A stretch of DNA of 64,000 nucleotides from Lachnospiraceae bacterium (GCA_022790855.1 JAAVYA010000006.1:62001-126000); one strand, 5' to 3'. Shown: positions 37,886 through 49,372, numbered from the stretch's first letter. The notes: generated from the sequence alone by a model not told the origin. Program-made: numbers and translations.

Positions 37886-37973
37886 GATACCCAGACAATC
37901 CAGGGCCGCTGTTCCTTCACCGTAGTTACCTGCGTTTGTGAAGGAACAGCGGCCCTGAATTGTCGTTTGTATC
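37886..37973. repeat. Long hairpin/inverted repeat downstream of the his operon
   Basis: 27-nt arms 37894-37920 and 37938-37964, 26/27 complementary, 17-nt loop; extra 5-bp gatac/gtatc outside. Confidence 0.85.
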
Positions 37974-38012
37974 CACATACAAAAATGCCGCCGTCCGTAC
38001 CCAAATATACTT

Positions 38013-39293
38013 CTACCTCTGCGCTAACTCCTGAGAAATATCCTCCCACGTAACGCCCTTTTCCACCATCAGCACCATCACATGGTACAAGAAATCCGAG
38101 ATTTCATATTTGATCTCCTCTGCATCCGGGTTTTTCGCGGCAATTACAATCTCCGTGGCTTCCTCTCCCACTTTTTTCAATATCTTATCGATCCCTTTTT
38201 CAAACAAATAATTGGTATAGGAACCTTCTTTTGGGTGCTCCTTCCGGTCTGCAATGACATCATAGACGGTTTCTAATACCTTTAAGGGATTCTTCACCAC
38301 ATAATCTTTTTTCACAAGCTCCTGGAAAAAACAACTTGGGGCTCCGGTATGACAGGCATTTCCCACCTGTGAAACCTTTGCCAGTATCGTATCATTGTCA
38401 CAATCCAACGTCAGGCTCTTCACATATTGATAGTGACCGGAGGTCTCCCCTTTCACCCATAGCTGCTTCCGGCTGCGGCTGTAATACGTCATATTACCAG
38501 ATGCAATGGTGTGGTCAAAGGCTTCCCGGTTCATATAAGCCAGCATCAATACTTCCTGGGTCTGATAATCCTGGACGATCACCGGTATCATGCCGTCGGA
38601 ATTCAGCTTAAAGGTATCAAAGTCCAATGCTGATTCAAACTGCCTGGTATCAATCCCCTGCTGAGACAGATCCGCTTTTAACTTCATCACATCGGTATCT
38701 ATGTGATTGAGACAATCCCCGAAAATACCCCGGACATGCTCCCGCTGAAGCAGTTTCGTCCAGCAGTTTAGGTCATATTGTTCCTGCATGACAATAGAAG
38801 GGATATCTGTTATATTGCTGACGGAATCCACAATCTTCTCATTGATGATAATCATTTCAGAAACACTTTCTTCCATAGCGTCCTTGTGCTTGAACAGGAT
38901 GTCCACATTATTCAAAGACAATGCCAGCTTTTCTGCTCCGAATCTCTGGCAGCCTTCCTTTGCCAATGCAGCCACATCGGACCGTGAGCCGTTGAGCATC
39001 ACCTGTTTGCATCCCGCATACAGAAGCTTTTTGATATCCTCCAAACGGTTGACCCGTCCCCCGGCACATACCGGAAGCTGGATACTACGGTTCCATTCTT
39101 TAATCATACCTAAATGACGTTCGTGTTCCAGGTCGCTGTCGGACAAGTCAAAAATCAGCAGACGGTCAATCCCGTTGTCATTGTACTGCCGAATCCGCTC
39201 ATCAATATCTTCAATGGCCTCATCTAAATCAGGCCCTGCCACGGCTTGTCCATGTTTCAAGTAAATCGAAGCAATCAAATCTTTATGTTTCAT
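38013..39293 (-). CDS. hisIE: Degenerate HisA/HisF-like domain fused to phosphoribosyl-AMP cyclohydrolase/phosphoribosyl-ATP pyrophosphatase (HisIE)
   Basis: N-term [27 protein letters not shown]; His[17 protein letters not shown] and HTGAPSCFF; His[17 protein letters not shown]. Confidence 0.93.
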   Translation of the reverse strand: MKHKDLIASIYLKHGQAVAGPDLDEAIEDIDERIRQYNDNGIDRLLIFDLSDSDLEHERHLGMIKEWNRSIQLPVCAGGRVNRLEDIKKLLYAGCKQVMLNGSRSDVAALAKEGCQRFGAEKLALSLNNVDILFKHKDAMEESVSEMIIINEKIVDSVSNITDIPSIVMQEQYDLNCWTKLLQREHVRGIFGDCLNHIDTDVMKLKADLSQQGIDTRQFESALDFDTFKLNSDGMIPVIVQDYQTQEVLMLAYMNREAFDHTIASGNMTYYSRSRKQLWVKGETSGHYQYVKSLTLDCDNDTILAKVSQVGNACHTGAPSCFFQELVKKDYVVKNPLKVLETVYDVIADRKEHPKEGSYTNYLFEKGIDKILKKVGEEATEIVIAAKNPDAEEIKYEISDFLYHVMVLMVEKGVTWEDISQELAQR

Positions 39294-39301
39294 ACCGTCA
39301 C

Positions 39302-39892
39302 CTATAAGCTTCCTTTCGTAGAAAGTACATCTGTAATACGGGGATCTAATTGGGTGGCCTCGTCTAAGGCTTTGGCAAACGCCTTAAACAGCCCTTCCGC
39401 CATATGATGGCTGTTAGTTCCGGAGAGAATTTTCATATGCAGGTTCATTCCGGCGCTGTAAGAGATGGCATAGAAAAATTCCCGTATCATTTCCGTATCC
39501 ATGTATCCGATTTTTTCCGTGGGAAACGTCCCCTCAAAAGAGAAATACGGTCTCCCGGAAATGTCAATGGCACATAACACCAAGGTCTCATCCATGGGCA
39601 GGATACAGCTTCCATACCGTTTCATGCCCTTTTTATTGCCTACGGCTTTTCGGATGGCGCTTCCTAAGGCAATTCCTGTATCTTCAATGGAATGATGGGT
39701 ATCTACGATCAAGTCCCCGGCCACAGAAAGGGTCAGATCAAACATGCCGTGGCGGGTGAATCCATCCAGCATATGGTCAAAAAAACCGATTCCCGTATCG
39801 ATCTGGGCAGTGCAATGTCCGTCCAGGTTTAGGCTCAGCTTAATTTCTGTTTCTCGTGTTTTGCGGGTTACTTGTGATTTTCGTTCTGCCAT
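39302..39892 (-). CDS. hisB: Imidazoleglycerol-phosphate dehydratase
   Basis: [54 protein letters not shown]. Confidence 0.98.
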   Translation of the reverse strand: MAERKSQVTRKTRETEIKLSLNLDGHCTAQIDTGIGFFDHMLDGFTRHGMFDLTLSVAGDLIVDTHHSIEDTGIALGSAIRKAVGNKKGMKRYGSCILPMDETLVLCAIDISGRPYFSFEGTFPTEKIGYMDTEMIREFFYAISYSAGMNLHMKILSGTNSHHMAEGLFKAFAKALDEATQLDPRITDVLSTKGSL

Positions 39893-39894
39893 GG

Positions 39895-41202
39895 CTATTT
39901 TCTCCTGTCTTCTCCTTCAAATCTCACCTGGATGGAGTTGGCGTGCGCCGTCAACTGCTCGCAGGCTGCAAACTGGGCAATATCTTCGTAAATCGGTTCC
40001 AATGCCTCTCTGGAATAAGAAATAATGCTGGACTTCTTGATAAAATCATCCACGCCCAGAGGAGAGAAAAATTTTGCGGTTCCGTTGGTAGGCAGTACAT
40101 GGTTGGGGCCGGCAAAATAATCTCCCAAGGGCTCGCTGGAATATTCCCCCATAAAAATAGCCCCTGCATGTTTGATCTTCAACATAACGGCAAAAGGATC
40201 CCTGGTAAGAATCTCCAGGTGCTCGGAAGCAATTTCATTGGCCGTTTCTATGGCCTCCTCCAGGTCATAGGCCACCAAGATATAGCCATAATTTTCCAGA
40301 GAGGCTTCTATTATGGCCCTTCGAGAGAGGGTTTGCGTAAATAAATCCACTTCTTTTGATACCTGACGGGCCAGTTTCTCGCTGGTGGTAATTAAAATGG
40401 CGCTGGCCAATTCATCATGCTCCGCCTGGGACAGGAGATCTGCAGCCACAAACCGGGGATTGGCAGTTTCATCCGCTAATACCAGAATCTCGCTGGGCCC
40501 GGCGATAGAATCAATGCTCACATGGCCGAACACTGCTTTTTTGGCCAATGCCACATAAATATTTCCCGGTCCTACGATTTTATCTACCTTGGGAATGCGC
40601 TCGGTTCCAAAGGCCAATGCTGCCACAGCCTGGGCGCCCCCCACTTTGTAAATCTCCGTCACTCCTGCCTCCTGGGCTGCCGCAAGGGTAGCAGGATTCA
40701 CCTTCCCATCCCGGCTGCAGGGAGTCGTCATAATGATCCGCTCTACTCCGGCCACTTTCGCCGGTATGACGTTCATCAGCACAGAGGATGGATAAGCGGC
40801 TTTTCCGCCTGGCACATAGACGCCTACGCTGGATAAGGGAGTCACCTTCTGACCAAGCATCACGCCGTCTTCTCTGCTGTCAAACCAACTATACTGCCGC
40901 TGCTTTTCATGGTAAGCCCGGATATTCACCAGGGCTTTTCGCATCACCTCTAAAAGCTTCGGATCCACCTTCTCATAAGCTTCCTGAATCTCTTCCTTGG
41001 TCACACGAAGGGAATCCTTGGTAAGAGTAACGTGATCAAACTGCTCCGTATAGGAAAAAACAGCCGTATCGCCTTCTTTCCTTACCCGCTCTATAATTTC
41101 TCCCACCTTTGCCTCATATTCCCGATAACTGTTGGGGCTGCGTTTTAAAAGATCTTCCTTCAGGTTCTGTTTCGTCTCCTCTGTCAATGTCAAGATTCTC
41201 AT
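39895..41202 (-). CDS. hisD: Histidinol dehydrogenase
   Basis: [55 protein letters not shown]. Confidence 0.98.
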   Translation of the reverse strand: MRILTLTEETKQNLKEDLLKRSPNSYREYEAKVGEIIERVRKEGDTAVFSYTEQFDHVTLTKDSLRVTKEEIQEAYEKVDPKLLEVMRKALVNIRAYHEKQRQYSWFDSREDGVMLGQKVTPLSSVGVYVPGGKAAYPSSVLMNVIPAKVAGVERIIMTTPCSRDGKVNPATLAAAQEAGVTEIYKVGGAQAVAALAFGTERIPKVDKIVGPGNIYVALAKKAVFGHVSIDSIAGPSEILVLADETANPRFVAADLLSQAEHDELASAILITTSEKLARQVSKEVDLFTQTLSRRAIIEASLENYGYILVAYDLEEAIETANEIASEHLEILTRDPFAVMLKIKHAGAIFMGEYSSEPLGDYFAGPNHVLPTNGTAKFFSPLGVDDFIKKSSIISYSREALEPIYEDIAQFAACEQLTAHANSIQVRFEGEDRRK

Positions 41203-41849
41203 CTGCCCTGACCCTCCTGTAAGTTCTTTAAGTCCATAATCATCTTAGAAATCCGTTCATGCTCCATCTTCATGCTCACCTGATTTACCACCATCCGGGC
41301 AGACAGGGGGCATATTTCTTCCAACACCTGCAGTCCGTTTTCCTTCAAGGTAGAGCCCGTTTCCACAATGTCCACAATGACTTCGGACAGTCCTACAATG
41401 GGGGCAAGCTCAATGGAACCGTTTAACTTAATGATTTCTACGGTCTGATGCTTTTTATTGTAAAAATAATCTTTGGCAATATTGGGATACTTGGTAGCTA
41501 CCCGGATCAATTCCTGATGCTGTAAGAGTTCCTGGGCGTCCTTCGGCCCGCAGACGCACATTCTGCACTTCCCAAAGCCAAGATCCAGTACCTCATAGAT
41601 GTTGCGTTTTTCTTCCAATATCGTATCCTTGCCTACAATTCCGATATCAGCGGCGCCGTATTCCACATAGGTGGGCACGTCCGGACCCTTGGATAAAAAA
41701 AAGCGCAGCTTTAATTCTTCGTTGACAAAGATCAGCTTTCTGGTATCCGCATCCTTCATCTTTTCACAAGTAATGCCGATTTGTTCAAAGGTTTCTAACG
41801 TCTGTCTGGCAAGGCGACCTTTTCCCAATGCAAATGTCAAATATCTCAT
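41199..41849 (-). CDS. hisG: ATP phosphoribosyltransferase, short form
   Basis: [40 protein letters not shown]; 216 aa, no regulatory C-terminus, paired with hisZ. Confidence 0.97.
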   Translation of the reverse strand: MRYLTFALGKGRLARQTLETFEQIGITCEKMKDADTRKLIFVNEELKLRFFLSKGPDVPTYVEYGAADIGIVGKDTILEEKRNIYEVLDLGFGKCRMCVCGPKDAQELLQHQELIRVATKYPNIAKDYFYNKKHQTVEIIKLNGSIELAPIVGLSEVIVDIVETGSTLKENGLQVLEEICPLSARMVVNQVSMKMEHERISKMIMDLKNLQEGQGR

Positions 41850-41864
41850 GATTTTCCTCCTGTC

Positions 41865-43052
41865 TCACTGGAAAAATACAGGTTCCTGATAGCCAAACCG
41901 TTTTCCGTAAGCCTCATAATCTTCTTTTGTCCTGCCTTCCTGCCATACGTTCAACACAACCTTCTCCCCACGGCCGCGAAGGTCATTCGCTTTTGCTATG
42001 GCTTCCTGTAAGCGGTCAGGAGTATAGATGATACAGCGGCAGCCTTCCGGCAGGGGAAGCATGATCTTCTGCCGGGATAATGCGGCCATTAACTGATCCA
42101 CCACCACGGCAAAGCCAATGGAGGGGGCATGTTTTCCAAAAAAAGGAAGAAGGTCATCGTACCGCCCGCCTTTTACAATAGGTTCTCCGCTGCCAAAGGT
42201 GTAGGCTGCAAAAATAATCCCCGTGTAATAATGAAAGCTGCTACTGATACCAAGCTCCAAAGATACATAAGAATCTGCGCCGTAATAGCCCAAAACCTGA
42301 TACAAAACCGCCAGCCGTTTGACGGCCGCCCAGAGCCGCGGGTAGGGCTCTGCCAGTTTTAAGACGTCCAAAAGCTGCCCGTTATTATCATAGAGAACTC
42401 CCAGGCAGCCAAACAGTGATTTCAATTCCGGCGCCATGGGAAGGGGGCCAACCAACTCTTCTACCCCGAAAAAGTTCTTGTTGGAAATCAAATCCAGGAG
42501 TTCTTCCTGGACGTCCTGGGAAAATCCGGCCTCCTGTATCAGAATCTTTAAAATATCTGCATGGCCAATGGTAATCTGAAACTCCTGTAATCCGGCGGCT
42601 TTCAGGGCATTTACTACAAGAGAGATAATCTCGGCATCCGCATCCACCGAATCATCTCCAATCAATTCGGCTCCCAACTGGGTAGATTCTTTTAAGCGGC
42701 CCTGGTAGCTGCTGTTATTGATAAAGGTATTTCCCTGATACCACAGGCGGATGGGCATGTCCTCCTGGGAAAAATATTTCGTTACGGCCCGGGCGATGGA
42801 CGGGGTGATGTCCGGGCGAAGCACCAGTGTATTTCCTTCCCGGTCAAAAAATTTATACAGATCTTTGGAGGGCGTCGTCCCGATTTCTTTTCCGAAAATA
42901 TCAAAAAATTCAAAGGTAGGGGTCTGGATCGCCCCATATCCGTATTGTTCCATCAGACGCTTCAGACGGTCCTGCAGCTCCATCTTCCGAGCGCATTCCT
43001 GATTATAAATATCCCGTACTCCATCCGGGGTATGTAATAAGCTGTGTGTCAT
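41865..43052 (-). CDS. hisZ: ATP phosphoribosyltransferase regulatory subunit HisZ
   Basis: HisRS-like TPDGVRDI, PTFEFFDIF, LRPDITPSIARA; upstream of short hisG. Confidence 0.94.
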   Translation of the reverse strand: MTHSLLHTPDGVRDIYNQECARKMELQDRLKRLMEQYGYGAIQTPTFEFFDIFGKEIGTTPSKDLYKFFDREGNTLVLRPDITPSIARAVTKYFSQEDMPIRLWYQGNTFINNSSYQGRLKESTQLGAELIGDDSVDADAEIISLVVNALKAAGLQEFQITIGHADILKILIQEAGFSQDVQEELLDLISNKNFFGVEELVGPLPMAPELKSLFGCLGVLYDNNGQLLDVLKLAEPYPRLWAAVKRLAVLYQVLGYYGADSYVSLELGISSSFHYYTGIIFAAYTFGSGEPIVKGGRYDDLLPFFGKHAPSIGFAVVVDQLMAALSRQKIMLPLPEGCRCIIYTPDRLQEAIAKANDLRGRGEKVVLNVWQEGRTKEDYEAYGKRFGYQEPVFFQ

Positions 43053-43111
43053 AACTGCTCCTTTTATTTCGTCACTTCAATGTGCTACCATGTAAAATCA
43101 AAACTCCACTC

Positions 43112-43140
43112 ATTATACAAAAACTCTGTTGCCTTGTCAA
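43112..43140 (-). promoter_or_regulatory. Perfect-consensus sigma-A promoter for the his operon
   Basis: TTGACA-N17-TATAAT on minus; -35 overlaps the 3' end of recU. Confidence 0.85.
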
Positions 43141-43670
43141 CCTCTGGCATCTAAGTCCTGCTGGAGCCCTTCTAAGTAGGGGACAAGAACCCCTCCTCTG
43201 GAATGAAGAAAAAATTCCGGGGACAGCTCCTCGTACCGGAAGCTTTTCCGCCCACCGCCTTTTGCTCTCTCCCAGAATTCCATCAACCGTTTGTGCGGGA
43301 GATAGTAGAATTCATTGCGGTGGGAAAAAAATAGGATTAAGAAAGCAACGCCCCCCTGCTTTTCGAAGTTCTCCATAAACACAATCTGATGCTCATGGAC
43401 GTTTTGCAGAGGAAAGGCATCCGTATGGCATTCCTTGGCGTCAAAGCATACCGGAATGCCTTGGACGGCTCCGATGTAATCCACCGTACTCTTCTGCTCA
43501 AAATACGCCAGCGTAATGTGGCGGCTTTCTTTGTCGATCCGTATGGGGGTGATGGGGGTAGGAACCTTTTGAATCAAGGCAAGGCCGTTTTCCAGATACT
43601 TCTCATTGGTACGGTTTAAAAATTCTTCCAGGGTAGAGCCTCGAAGCCCTCTGGAATTCCAGGTGGGCAT
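43137..43670 (-). CDS. recU: Holliday junction resolvase RecU-like
   Basis: NSRGLRGSTLEEFLNRTNEKYLENGLALIQKVPTPI, KSTVDYIGAVQGIPVCFDAKE, FPLQNVHEHQ. Confidence 0.87.
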   Translation of the reverse strand: MPTWNSRGLRGSTLEEFLNRTNEKYLENGLALIQKVPTPITPIRIDKESRHITLAYFEQKSTVDYIGAVQGIPVCFDAKECHTDAFPLQNVHEHQIVFMENFEKQGGVAFLILFFSHRNEFYYLPHKRLMEFWERAKGGGRKSFRYEELSPEFFLHSRGGVLVPYLEGLQQDLDARG

Positions 43671-44314
43671 CAGAGGATTCCTCCCCGCATATGTTTGGCA
43701 TGGTAATATAAGATCCGTTCCTTGATCATGGTAATCTCTCCTCCTGACACTTGGGCAAGATTGACGCTGCAGTTGGGCTGATGGATGTTCCAGTATTCTT
43801 CTAAGGGGAGCTTTCCTATTATACTAAGCAGCGCTCTGAGAATGGCGCCGTGGCATACTACTAAAGCCGCCTCGCATTGTCCCTCCAGGGGAAGGATGTC
43901 TTCCTTCAGAAACGCCCGGGTGCGGGAAAATACTTCTTTATAGCTTTCCGCCGTCCCCTGAGGGACATAATGAACGGGATCTTCAAAGCAAAGGTTAAAG
44001 TCATGATATTTGGGGTTTGTACGGACCTCTGAGAGGCGGACGCCTTCAAAAGAACCAAAGCTCATCTCCCGGATGGTCTCCCGGACCTTTAATTCTTCTT
44101 CTTTCACTCCCCCGATAATCCTTGCCGTCTCTCTGGCGCGGACATAAGGGCTTGTAAACACATGGTCAAAATGAATGCCTTCCGCCCGCATTCCATCCCT
44201 GGTCTGCTCTGCCAGGGCAATTCCATAATCGTTTAGGGGAATATCCGCAGAACCCTGGATGCGGCCTTGCTTGTTCCAGTCTGTTTCCCCATGTCTCATC
44301 ATATATAGCTTCAT
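43670..44314 (-). CDS. Histidine phosphatase family protein (phosphoglycerate mutase-like)
   Basis: MMRHGETDWNKQGRIQGSADIPLN; VVCHGAILRALL. Confidence 0.94.
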   Translation of the reverse strand: MKLYMMRHGETDWNKQGRIQGSADIPLNDYGIALAEQTRDGMRAEGIHFDHVFTSPYVRARETARIIGGVKEEELKVRETIREMSFGSFEGVRLSEVRTNPKYHDFNLCFEDPVHYVPQGTAESYKEVFSRTRAFLKEDILPLEGQCEAALVVCHGAILRALLSIIGKLPLEEYWNIHQPNCSVNLAQVSGGEITMIKERILYYHAKHMRGGIL

Positions 44315-45279
44315 ACCATTTCCTTCCTTTGTATTTCCGTGATGGCCCGCTGAAAGCTTTTGGGAAGAGGGGCGTTTATCACCGTCTGATCCGGCAGTTC
44401 CATCTGGCAGGCATACAATAGCTGGCTGTGAATATGACAGCTCTCCCGGAATCTGCGGTTGACGTCTGGATTCCCATATTTGGGATCTCCCACAATGGGG
44501 TGTCCCAATGAGGCCAAATGTGCCCGGATCTGATGGGAGCGCCCTGTGATCAGCTGCACGTTAAGGAGCGTGAACCCCGAAATGATTTTTTGGGGATGGA
44601 GGATCGTGCGGATGGGAACGCTGCCTTCTTCCGCTTCTTTTGTAACGACAACACGATTGGTGCCCTCGTCTTTTTTTAGCCAGTCCGTAAGCGTCTGTTC
44701 TTTTCGAATTTCTCCCACCGCCAGGCAGCCGTAATATTTGCCCAGTTCCCTCTGCTTTAACATATGAGACATTTGCTGCAGCCCCTTCATTGTCTTTCCG
44801 GCAGCCAGGATGCCTGAGGTATTCCGGTCTAAGCGGTTCACCACAGAGGGGGTAAAGGTGGCCAGTTCCTCTCTTGTTATGGCTTTTGTGTCCAGTAAGT
44901 AGCCGATGATATATTCATTGGCTGAGATATCGTCTGGCTTTGCTTTTTGGGACAACATGCCGGCAGGCTTATTGATAACCAGAAAATCCTTGGATTCGTA
45001 TAAGATTTCTAAATTGGCAACCGGATATTTTACGAAAGGATCTCCTTCTGCTTTCATGGGCCTTTGGAATTTCTCAATGGTCTCCTGGGATAAAAAGAGA
45101 GTCACCGTATCGCCAACATTCAATTTTTCGCCGCCGTCGGCTTTTTTCTCATTGAGCACAATATTCTTTTTTCGCAGCATCTTATAGAGGAAGCTGCCGG
45201 GAGCCTGGTTCAGCAGCTTTTTCAAATATTTGTCCAGACGCTGCCCGGCCTCATTTTCCCGAATCTGATATTGCCGCAT
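44311..45279 (-). CDS. RluA family pseudouridine synthase
   Basis: NRLDRNTSGILAAGKT; GRSHQIRAHLASLGHPIVGDPKYG. Confidence 0.95.
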   Translation of the reverse strand: MRQYQIRENEAGQRLDKYLKKLLNQAPGSFLYKMLRKKNIVLNEKKADGGEKLNVGDTVTLFLSQETIEKFQRPMKAEGDPFVKYPVANLEILYESKDFLVINKPAGMLSQKAKPDDISANEYIIGYLLDTKAITREELATFTPSVVNRLDRNTSGILAAGKTMKGLQQMSHMLKQRELGKYYGCLAVGEIRKEQTLTDWLKKDEGTNRVVVTKEAEEGSVPIRTILHPQKIISGFTLLNVQLITGRSHQIRAHLASLGHPIVGDPKYGNPDVNRRFRESCHIHSQLLYACQMELPDQTVINAPLPKSFQRAITEIQRKEMV

Positions 45280-45283
45280 AGGG

Positions 45284-47164
45284 TTACACCTTCTTTTTGT
45301 GAATGTTGCGGATGGTCTTTTTCTTTTTTGGCTTGGAAGCTGTGGGGGCAGAGGGGGGTTTTTGCCCCTTCCTTGGACGGATCAGGCATGTTTTGTCATA
45401 TCCGATCAGATCCGTGCGCTTTGCTTTTATAAGCGCCTCTTCCACCAGCGCGTAATTTTTGGGGTTACGGTACTGGATCAAGGCCCGCTGCATGGCTTTT
45501 TCGTGAGGATTTTTTGCCGTATAGACCGGCTTCATGGTTCTAGGATCCAGCCCCGTATAATACATGCAGGTGGACAAGGTGGAGGGGGTGGGATAAAAAT
45601 CCTGCACCTGCTGGGGCATATAGCCCAAGTCCCGCAGATATTCCGCCAGCTTTATCGCCTCCTTCAAGGTGGAACCGGGGTGAGAGGACATTAAGTATGG
45701 CACCAGATATTGCTTTTTCCCCAGTTGTTGGTTCATATCCTGATATGCCTTTGCAAAACGGCGGTACACAGACGCCTTTGGCTTTCCCATCTTGCTTAAC
45801 ACCTCATCGGAAATATGTTCCGGCGCTACCTTTAACTGTCCGCTGACGTGATGTTCGCATAATTCCCGAAGAAATGTCTGGTCTTTATCGTACATCAGAT
45901 AATCAAAACGAATGCCGGAACGAATGAATACTTTCTTTACCTTAGGCAGCTTTCTCAGCTTCCGGAGAAGGGAAAGGTAATCGGAATGATCAATCTTTAG
46001 ATTCTTACAGGGTTCCGGGAATAAGCACTGCCTCTTGGGACAGGCTCCCCGGGACAACTGGCCGCTACAGGCGGGAGATCTGAAATTGGCGGTAGGGCCT
46101 CCCACATCATGGATATATCCTTTGAAATCCTCCTCCCACACCATCTGTTCGGCTTCATTTAGAATCGACTCATGGCTTCTTGCCTGGATGATACGTCCCT
46201 GATGAAAGGTCAGCGCACAGAAATTGCAGCCTCCGAAGCATCCCCGGCTGCTAAGAAGGCTAAACCGTACTTCTTCAATCGCCGGCACTCCTCCCGCCGC
46301 TTCATAGCTGGGATGGTAGGTACGCATATAAGGCAGTGCATAGACATGGTCCATCTCCTGTTGGCTTAAAGGTTTTGCAGGAGGATTCTGCACCACAAAA
46401 CGCCCGTTTTCGTATTCCTCCGCCAGACGTTTTCCGGAACATGGATCGGTATTACAATACTGCATATAGAAGCTTTCGGCGTAGGTTTTCTTGTCTTTGA
46501 CCAGTTCTGAAAAGGATGGAAGGAACAAGGCGTCGTAGATGTCCTCTTTTTTTCTGGTAACATAGGCTGTTCCATCTATAAACGTGACATCCTGTATGGA
46601 AAGCCCGCTGTCTAATGCTTCTGCAGCCTCCACAATGCTGCGCTCTCCCATGCCGTATAACAGAAGATCCGCGCCGGAATCCAATAAAATAGAGCGTTTC
46701 AGCTGATCGGACCAGTAATCGTAATGAGCCAGGCGCCTTAGGCTGGCTTCAATGCCTCCTATTAGAATCGGAGCTTTGGGATACATGCGCCGGATCATAT
46801 TACAATAGACGATGGTGGCATGATCCGGCCGTTTTCCCATAACGCCTCCCGGGGTAAAAGCGTCCTTTTCCCTGCGTTTTTTGGAAACGGAATAATGATT
46901 CACCATGGAATCCATGTTTCCGGCTGTTACCAGAAATCCCAGCCGGGGGGCTCCGTAAATGGTAATACTCTCAGGATTCTTGTAATTTGGCTGTGAGATG
47001 ATTCCCACAGAATACCCCCTGGATTCCAGGACGCGGCTTATGATGGCATGTCCAAAAGAGGGATGGTCCACATAGGCATCCCCGATGACATAGACAAAAT
47101 CAAATTGTTGTATGCCGCTCTTTCTCATATCTTCCCGGCAAATTGGCAAAAATCCTTTTTTCAT
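45284..47164 (-). CDS. YgiQ family radical SAM protein
   Basis: [37 protein letters not shown]; start at ATG overlapping HAD stop. Confidence 0.95.
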   Translation of the reverse strand: MKKGFLPICREDMRKSGIQQFDFVYVIGDAYVDHPSFGHAIISRVLESRGYSVGIISQPNYKNPESITIYGAPRLGFLVTAGNMDSMVNHYSVSKKRREKDAFTPGGVMGKRPDHATIVYCNMIRRMYPKAPILIGGIEASLRRLAHYDYWSDQLKRSILLDSGADLLLYGMGERSIVEAAEALDSGLSIQDVTFIDGTAYVTRKKEDIYDALFLPSFSELVKDKKTYAESFYMQYCNTDPCSGKRLAEEYENGRFVVQNPPAKPLSQQEMDHVYALPYMRTYHPSYEAAGGVPAIEEVRFSLLSSRGCFGGCNFCALTFHQGRIIQARSHESILNEAEQMVWEEDFKGYIHDVGGPTANFRSPACSGQLSRGACPKRQCLFPEPCKNLKIDHSDYLSLLRKLRKLPKVKKVFIRSGIRFDYLMYDKDQTFLRELCEHHVSGQLKVAPEHISDEVLSKMGKPKASVYRRFAKAYQDMNQQLGKKQYLVPYLMSSHPGSTLKEAIKLAEYLRDLGYMPQQVQDFYPTPSTLSTCMYYTGLDPRTMKPVYTAKNPHEKAMQRALIQYRNPKNYALVEEALIKAKRTDLIGYDKTCLIRPRKGQKPPSAPTASKPKKKKTIRNIHKKKV

Positions 47165-47811
47165 GAGGGAATCGCCTCCCGATAGTCGTGAATGTAAAAA
47201 TCCGCCAAGCGTTGTTTTTCTTGCCTGTACTCCGATGAAAATGCGTCTTCCACGGCGCAAACTGCCATTCCGGCACGTTTTCCGGCCAAAATCCCTGCCG
47301 GTACGTCTTCAAATACCAGACAGTCCTTAGGGAGGGTTTTAAGCTGCCTGGCGGCTTCTAGGTAGACGTCCGGCGCCGGTTTGCCGCGGTTTACGTCGCA
47401 GGAGGTCACCACAAGGCTGATATAGCGGTCCAAGCCCTGGGCTTTCATCAACGTATTTACCAGCTCTCTGGAATTGCTGGTGGCAATCCCCATGGGGATG
47501 TTTTGGGCCTTACAATGGAGCAAAAATTCTTCTGCGCCGGGCTTTAAAAATACTTCATGCTGGTATTTGTCCCGAGCCATTTCTGTCCAAATCTGTTTTA
47601 GCTCTTCCACCGTCTCGGAAAGATGAAAACGTTCAATACTGTAACAGGCCGTCTCGGTAAAGCTCATGCCTTCGATTTCTTTCTGATAGTCGTCCGGAAG
47701 GGCAATTCCTCTGGCTCCCAGAAATTCCAGATCAATCTCCTGCCACACCCACATGGAATCCACCAAAGATCCGTCCAAGTCAAAAATTACTGCTTTTTTA
47801 TGATGCAACAT
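47161..47811 (-). CDS. HAD family hydrolase (beta-phosphoglucomutase-like)
   Basis: [40 protein letters not shown]. Confidence 0.94.
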   Translation of the reverse strand: MLHHKKAVIFDLDGSLVDSMWVWQEIDLEFLGARGIALPDDYQKEIEGMSFTETACYSIERFHLSETVEELKQIWTEMARDKYQHEVFLKPGAEEFLLHCKAQNIPMGIATSNSRELVNTLMKAQGLDRYISLVVTSCDVNRGKPAPDVYLEAARQLKTLPKDCLVFEDVPAGILAGKRAGMAVCAVEDAFSSEYRQEKQRLADFYIHDYREAIPS

Positions 47812-48539
47812 ATATTTTCCTCATTTTTTAATTGTGCAATTTCTTCCGGCGTCAAGGGACGGTACTGCCCAGGAGCCAGGGAATCATCCAAAGCCAGGGG
47901 GCCAAAGGAAACGCGTTTTAAATATTCCAGAGGATGCCCCAGCACATGACACATGCGTTTTATTTGATGGTATCGTCCTTCTGTAATGGTGAGCAACAGT
48001 TCCGAGGATTCCCCGGCGGATAAAATTTCAAGAAGCGCAGGTTTCGTGGGCTTTTCGTCTCCGATATCCAGACCCAGGCGGCAGAGATCTATCGCATCTT
48101 CCCTCACGCATCCCGACACCCTTACAAAATATGATTTCGGCACATGATGTGCAGGGGATAACAGGCGGTGGCTGAGCGCTCCGTCGTTGGTAATGACCAG
48201 CAGCCCTTCTGTATCGCGGTCCAGCCTTCCGGCGGGAAATAGATCGTCCCGCCTGCTGTCTATGTAATCCAATACGGTTTTGTGCTCCGAATCCCTGGTG
48301 GCGCTGACGCATCCGGCAGGCTTATTCAGCATGTAGTACTCATATTTTGTGTAAGCGACAGCTTTCCCCTGAAAAAGGATCAAATCTTCCCCAGGCGTTA
48401 CTTTCTGTTCCGGCCGCTTTTGTATCTGGCCGTTGACGGTTACCATCCCTTTTTTCAAATACTGCTTTACCTGGCTTCGGGTGCCGATTCCTGCGTCCGC
48501 CAGGTATTTATCCAATCTTATCATACCATCCTCAATCAA
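47787..48539 (-). CDS. RsuA/RluB family pseudouridine synthase
   Basis: S4 domain; GRLDRDTEGLLVITNDG; EGRYHQIKRM. Confidence 0.95.
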   Translation of the reverse strand: MIEDGMIRLDKYLADAGIGTRSQVKQYLKKGMVTVNGQIQKRPEQKVTPGEDLILFQGKAVAYTKYEYYMLNKPAGCVSATRDSEHKTVLDYIDSRRDDLFPAGRLDRDTEGLLVITNDGALSHRLLSPAHHVPKSYFVRVSGCVREDAIDLCRLGLDIGDEKPTKPALLEILSAGESSELLLTITEGRYHQIKRMCHVLGHPLEYLKRVSFGPLALDDSLAPGQYRPLTPEEIAQLKNEENICCIIKKQ

Positions 48540-49371
48540 ATATGTAGTTTAGCTTTTTGTCTTCCAGATACTGAAGTATGACATAAGGATTGATGCTCAT
48601 TTCTTCCCCGTCGGGCCGGTTGACATAAATCCCAAGGTGGAGATGTACATCAAAATTCCCCACCGTCCCTTCCACCTCGCTGTAGCCGCTGTCTCCCATA
48701 AATCCAATCCATTCCCCAGCCTTTATGGTGTCCCCCGGCTGAAAATCCCTGGCGTAATCATACAGATGGGCATAATAAAAATACCCGCCGTGGGGAGAAC
48801 GGATGCCCAGACGGTATCCGCCTTTGGTAAGCCATCCTACTTTTTCCACAACACCGTCTGTGATGCTGACAATGGGATATCTGCCTCTCTGGTTGACGCT
48901 GGCCATCAGATCCGTGCCCTCATGGCCCCGCTTCCCTCCAAAGGTGCGCTCATACATCCAGGAATCCACGTAGGAAACATTGGCGTCGCTGACAGAGGAC
49001 AAGGGTACGGGAAAATATTTCAGATCCTCCCAGACAGCCGAAAGATATCCGGTAAACACCTTACATTCTTCCGGTTTATATTCTTTTAACTGTCTGTAAT
49101 ACCATTCCAATTCTTTCTTTGATTCCGTTCCTGTGATCAAATAGGCGCTAAGATATTCCAGACAGGAGAGGCCGTCCTCTTTGCTTCCCCACTCTCGAAA
49201 GTCTGACAACAGCTCCAAAGAAATCTTATGTTCCCTGATTTTCTCCACCGTATCTTCCGTCAACAGCAGACGGTTCAGCTTTCCAAGGCTGCCGCAGTAA
49301 TCCTGCATCCAAAGGATGAATAGTACCGCTGCGGCAATGGAAATCAAGTAGGCAGCTCTCCTGTTTTTCAA
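48532..49371 (-). CDS. M23 family metallopeptidase with N-terminal membrane anchor
   Basis: GHEGTDLMAS and HLHLG zinc motifs; N-terminal TM. Confidence 0.92.
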   Translation of the reverse strand: MKNRRAAYLISIAAAVLFILWMQDYCGSLGKLNRLLLTEDTVEKIREHKISLELLSDFREWGSKEDGLSCLEYLSAYLITGTESKKELEWYYRQLKEYKPEECKVFTGYLSAVWEDLKYFPVPLSSVSDANVSYVDSWMYERTFGGKRGHEGTDLMASVNQRGRYPIVSITDGVVEKVGWLTKGGYRLGIRSPHGGYFYYAHLYDYARDFQPGDTIKAGEWIGFMGDSGYSEVEGTVGNFDVHLHLGIYVNRPDGEEMSINPYVILQYLEDKKLNYIFD

Positions 49372-49372
49372 T

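Noticed and set aside
37894-37964. Long hairpin as an ordinary rho-independent terminator of the his operon
   Set aside because: No U-tract follows the stem on either strand and the loop is long; kept as an unexplained element instead.
37768-38049. 93-aa minus-strand ORF across the long hairpin
   Set aside because: Created by the inverted repeat and the hisIE 3' end; no SD and no recognisable domain.
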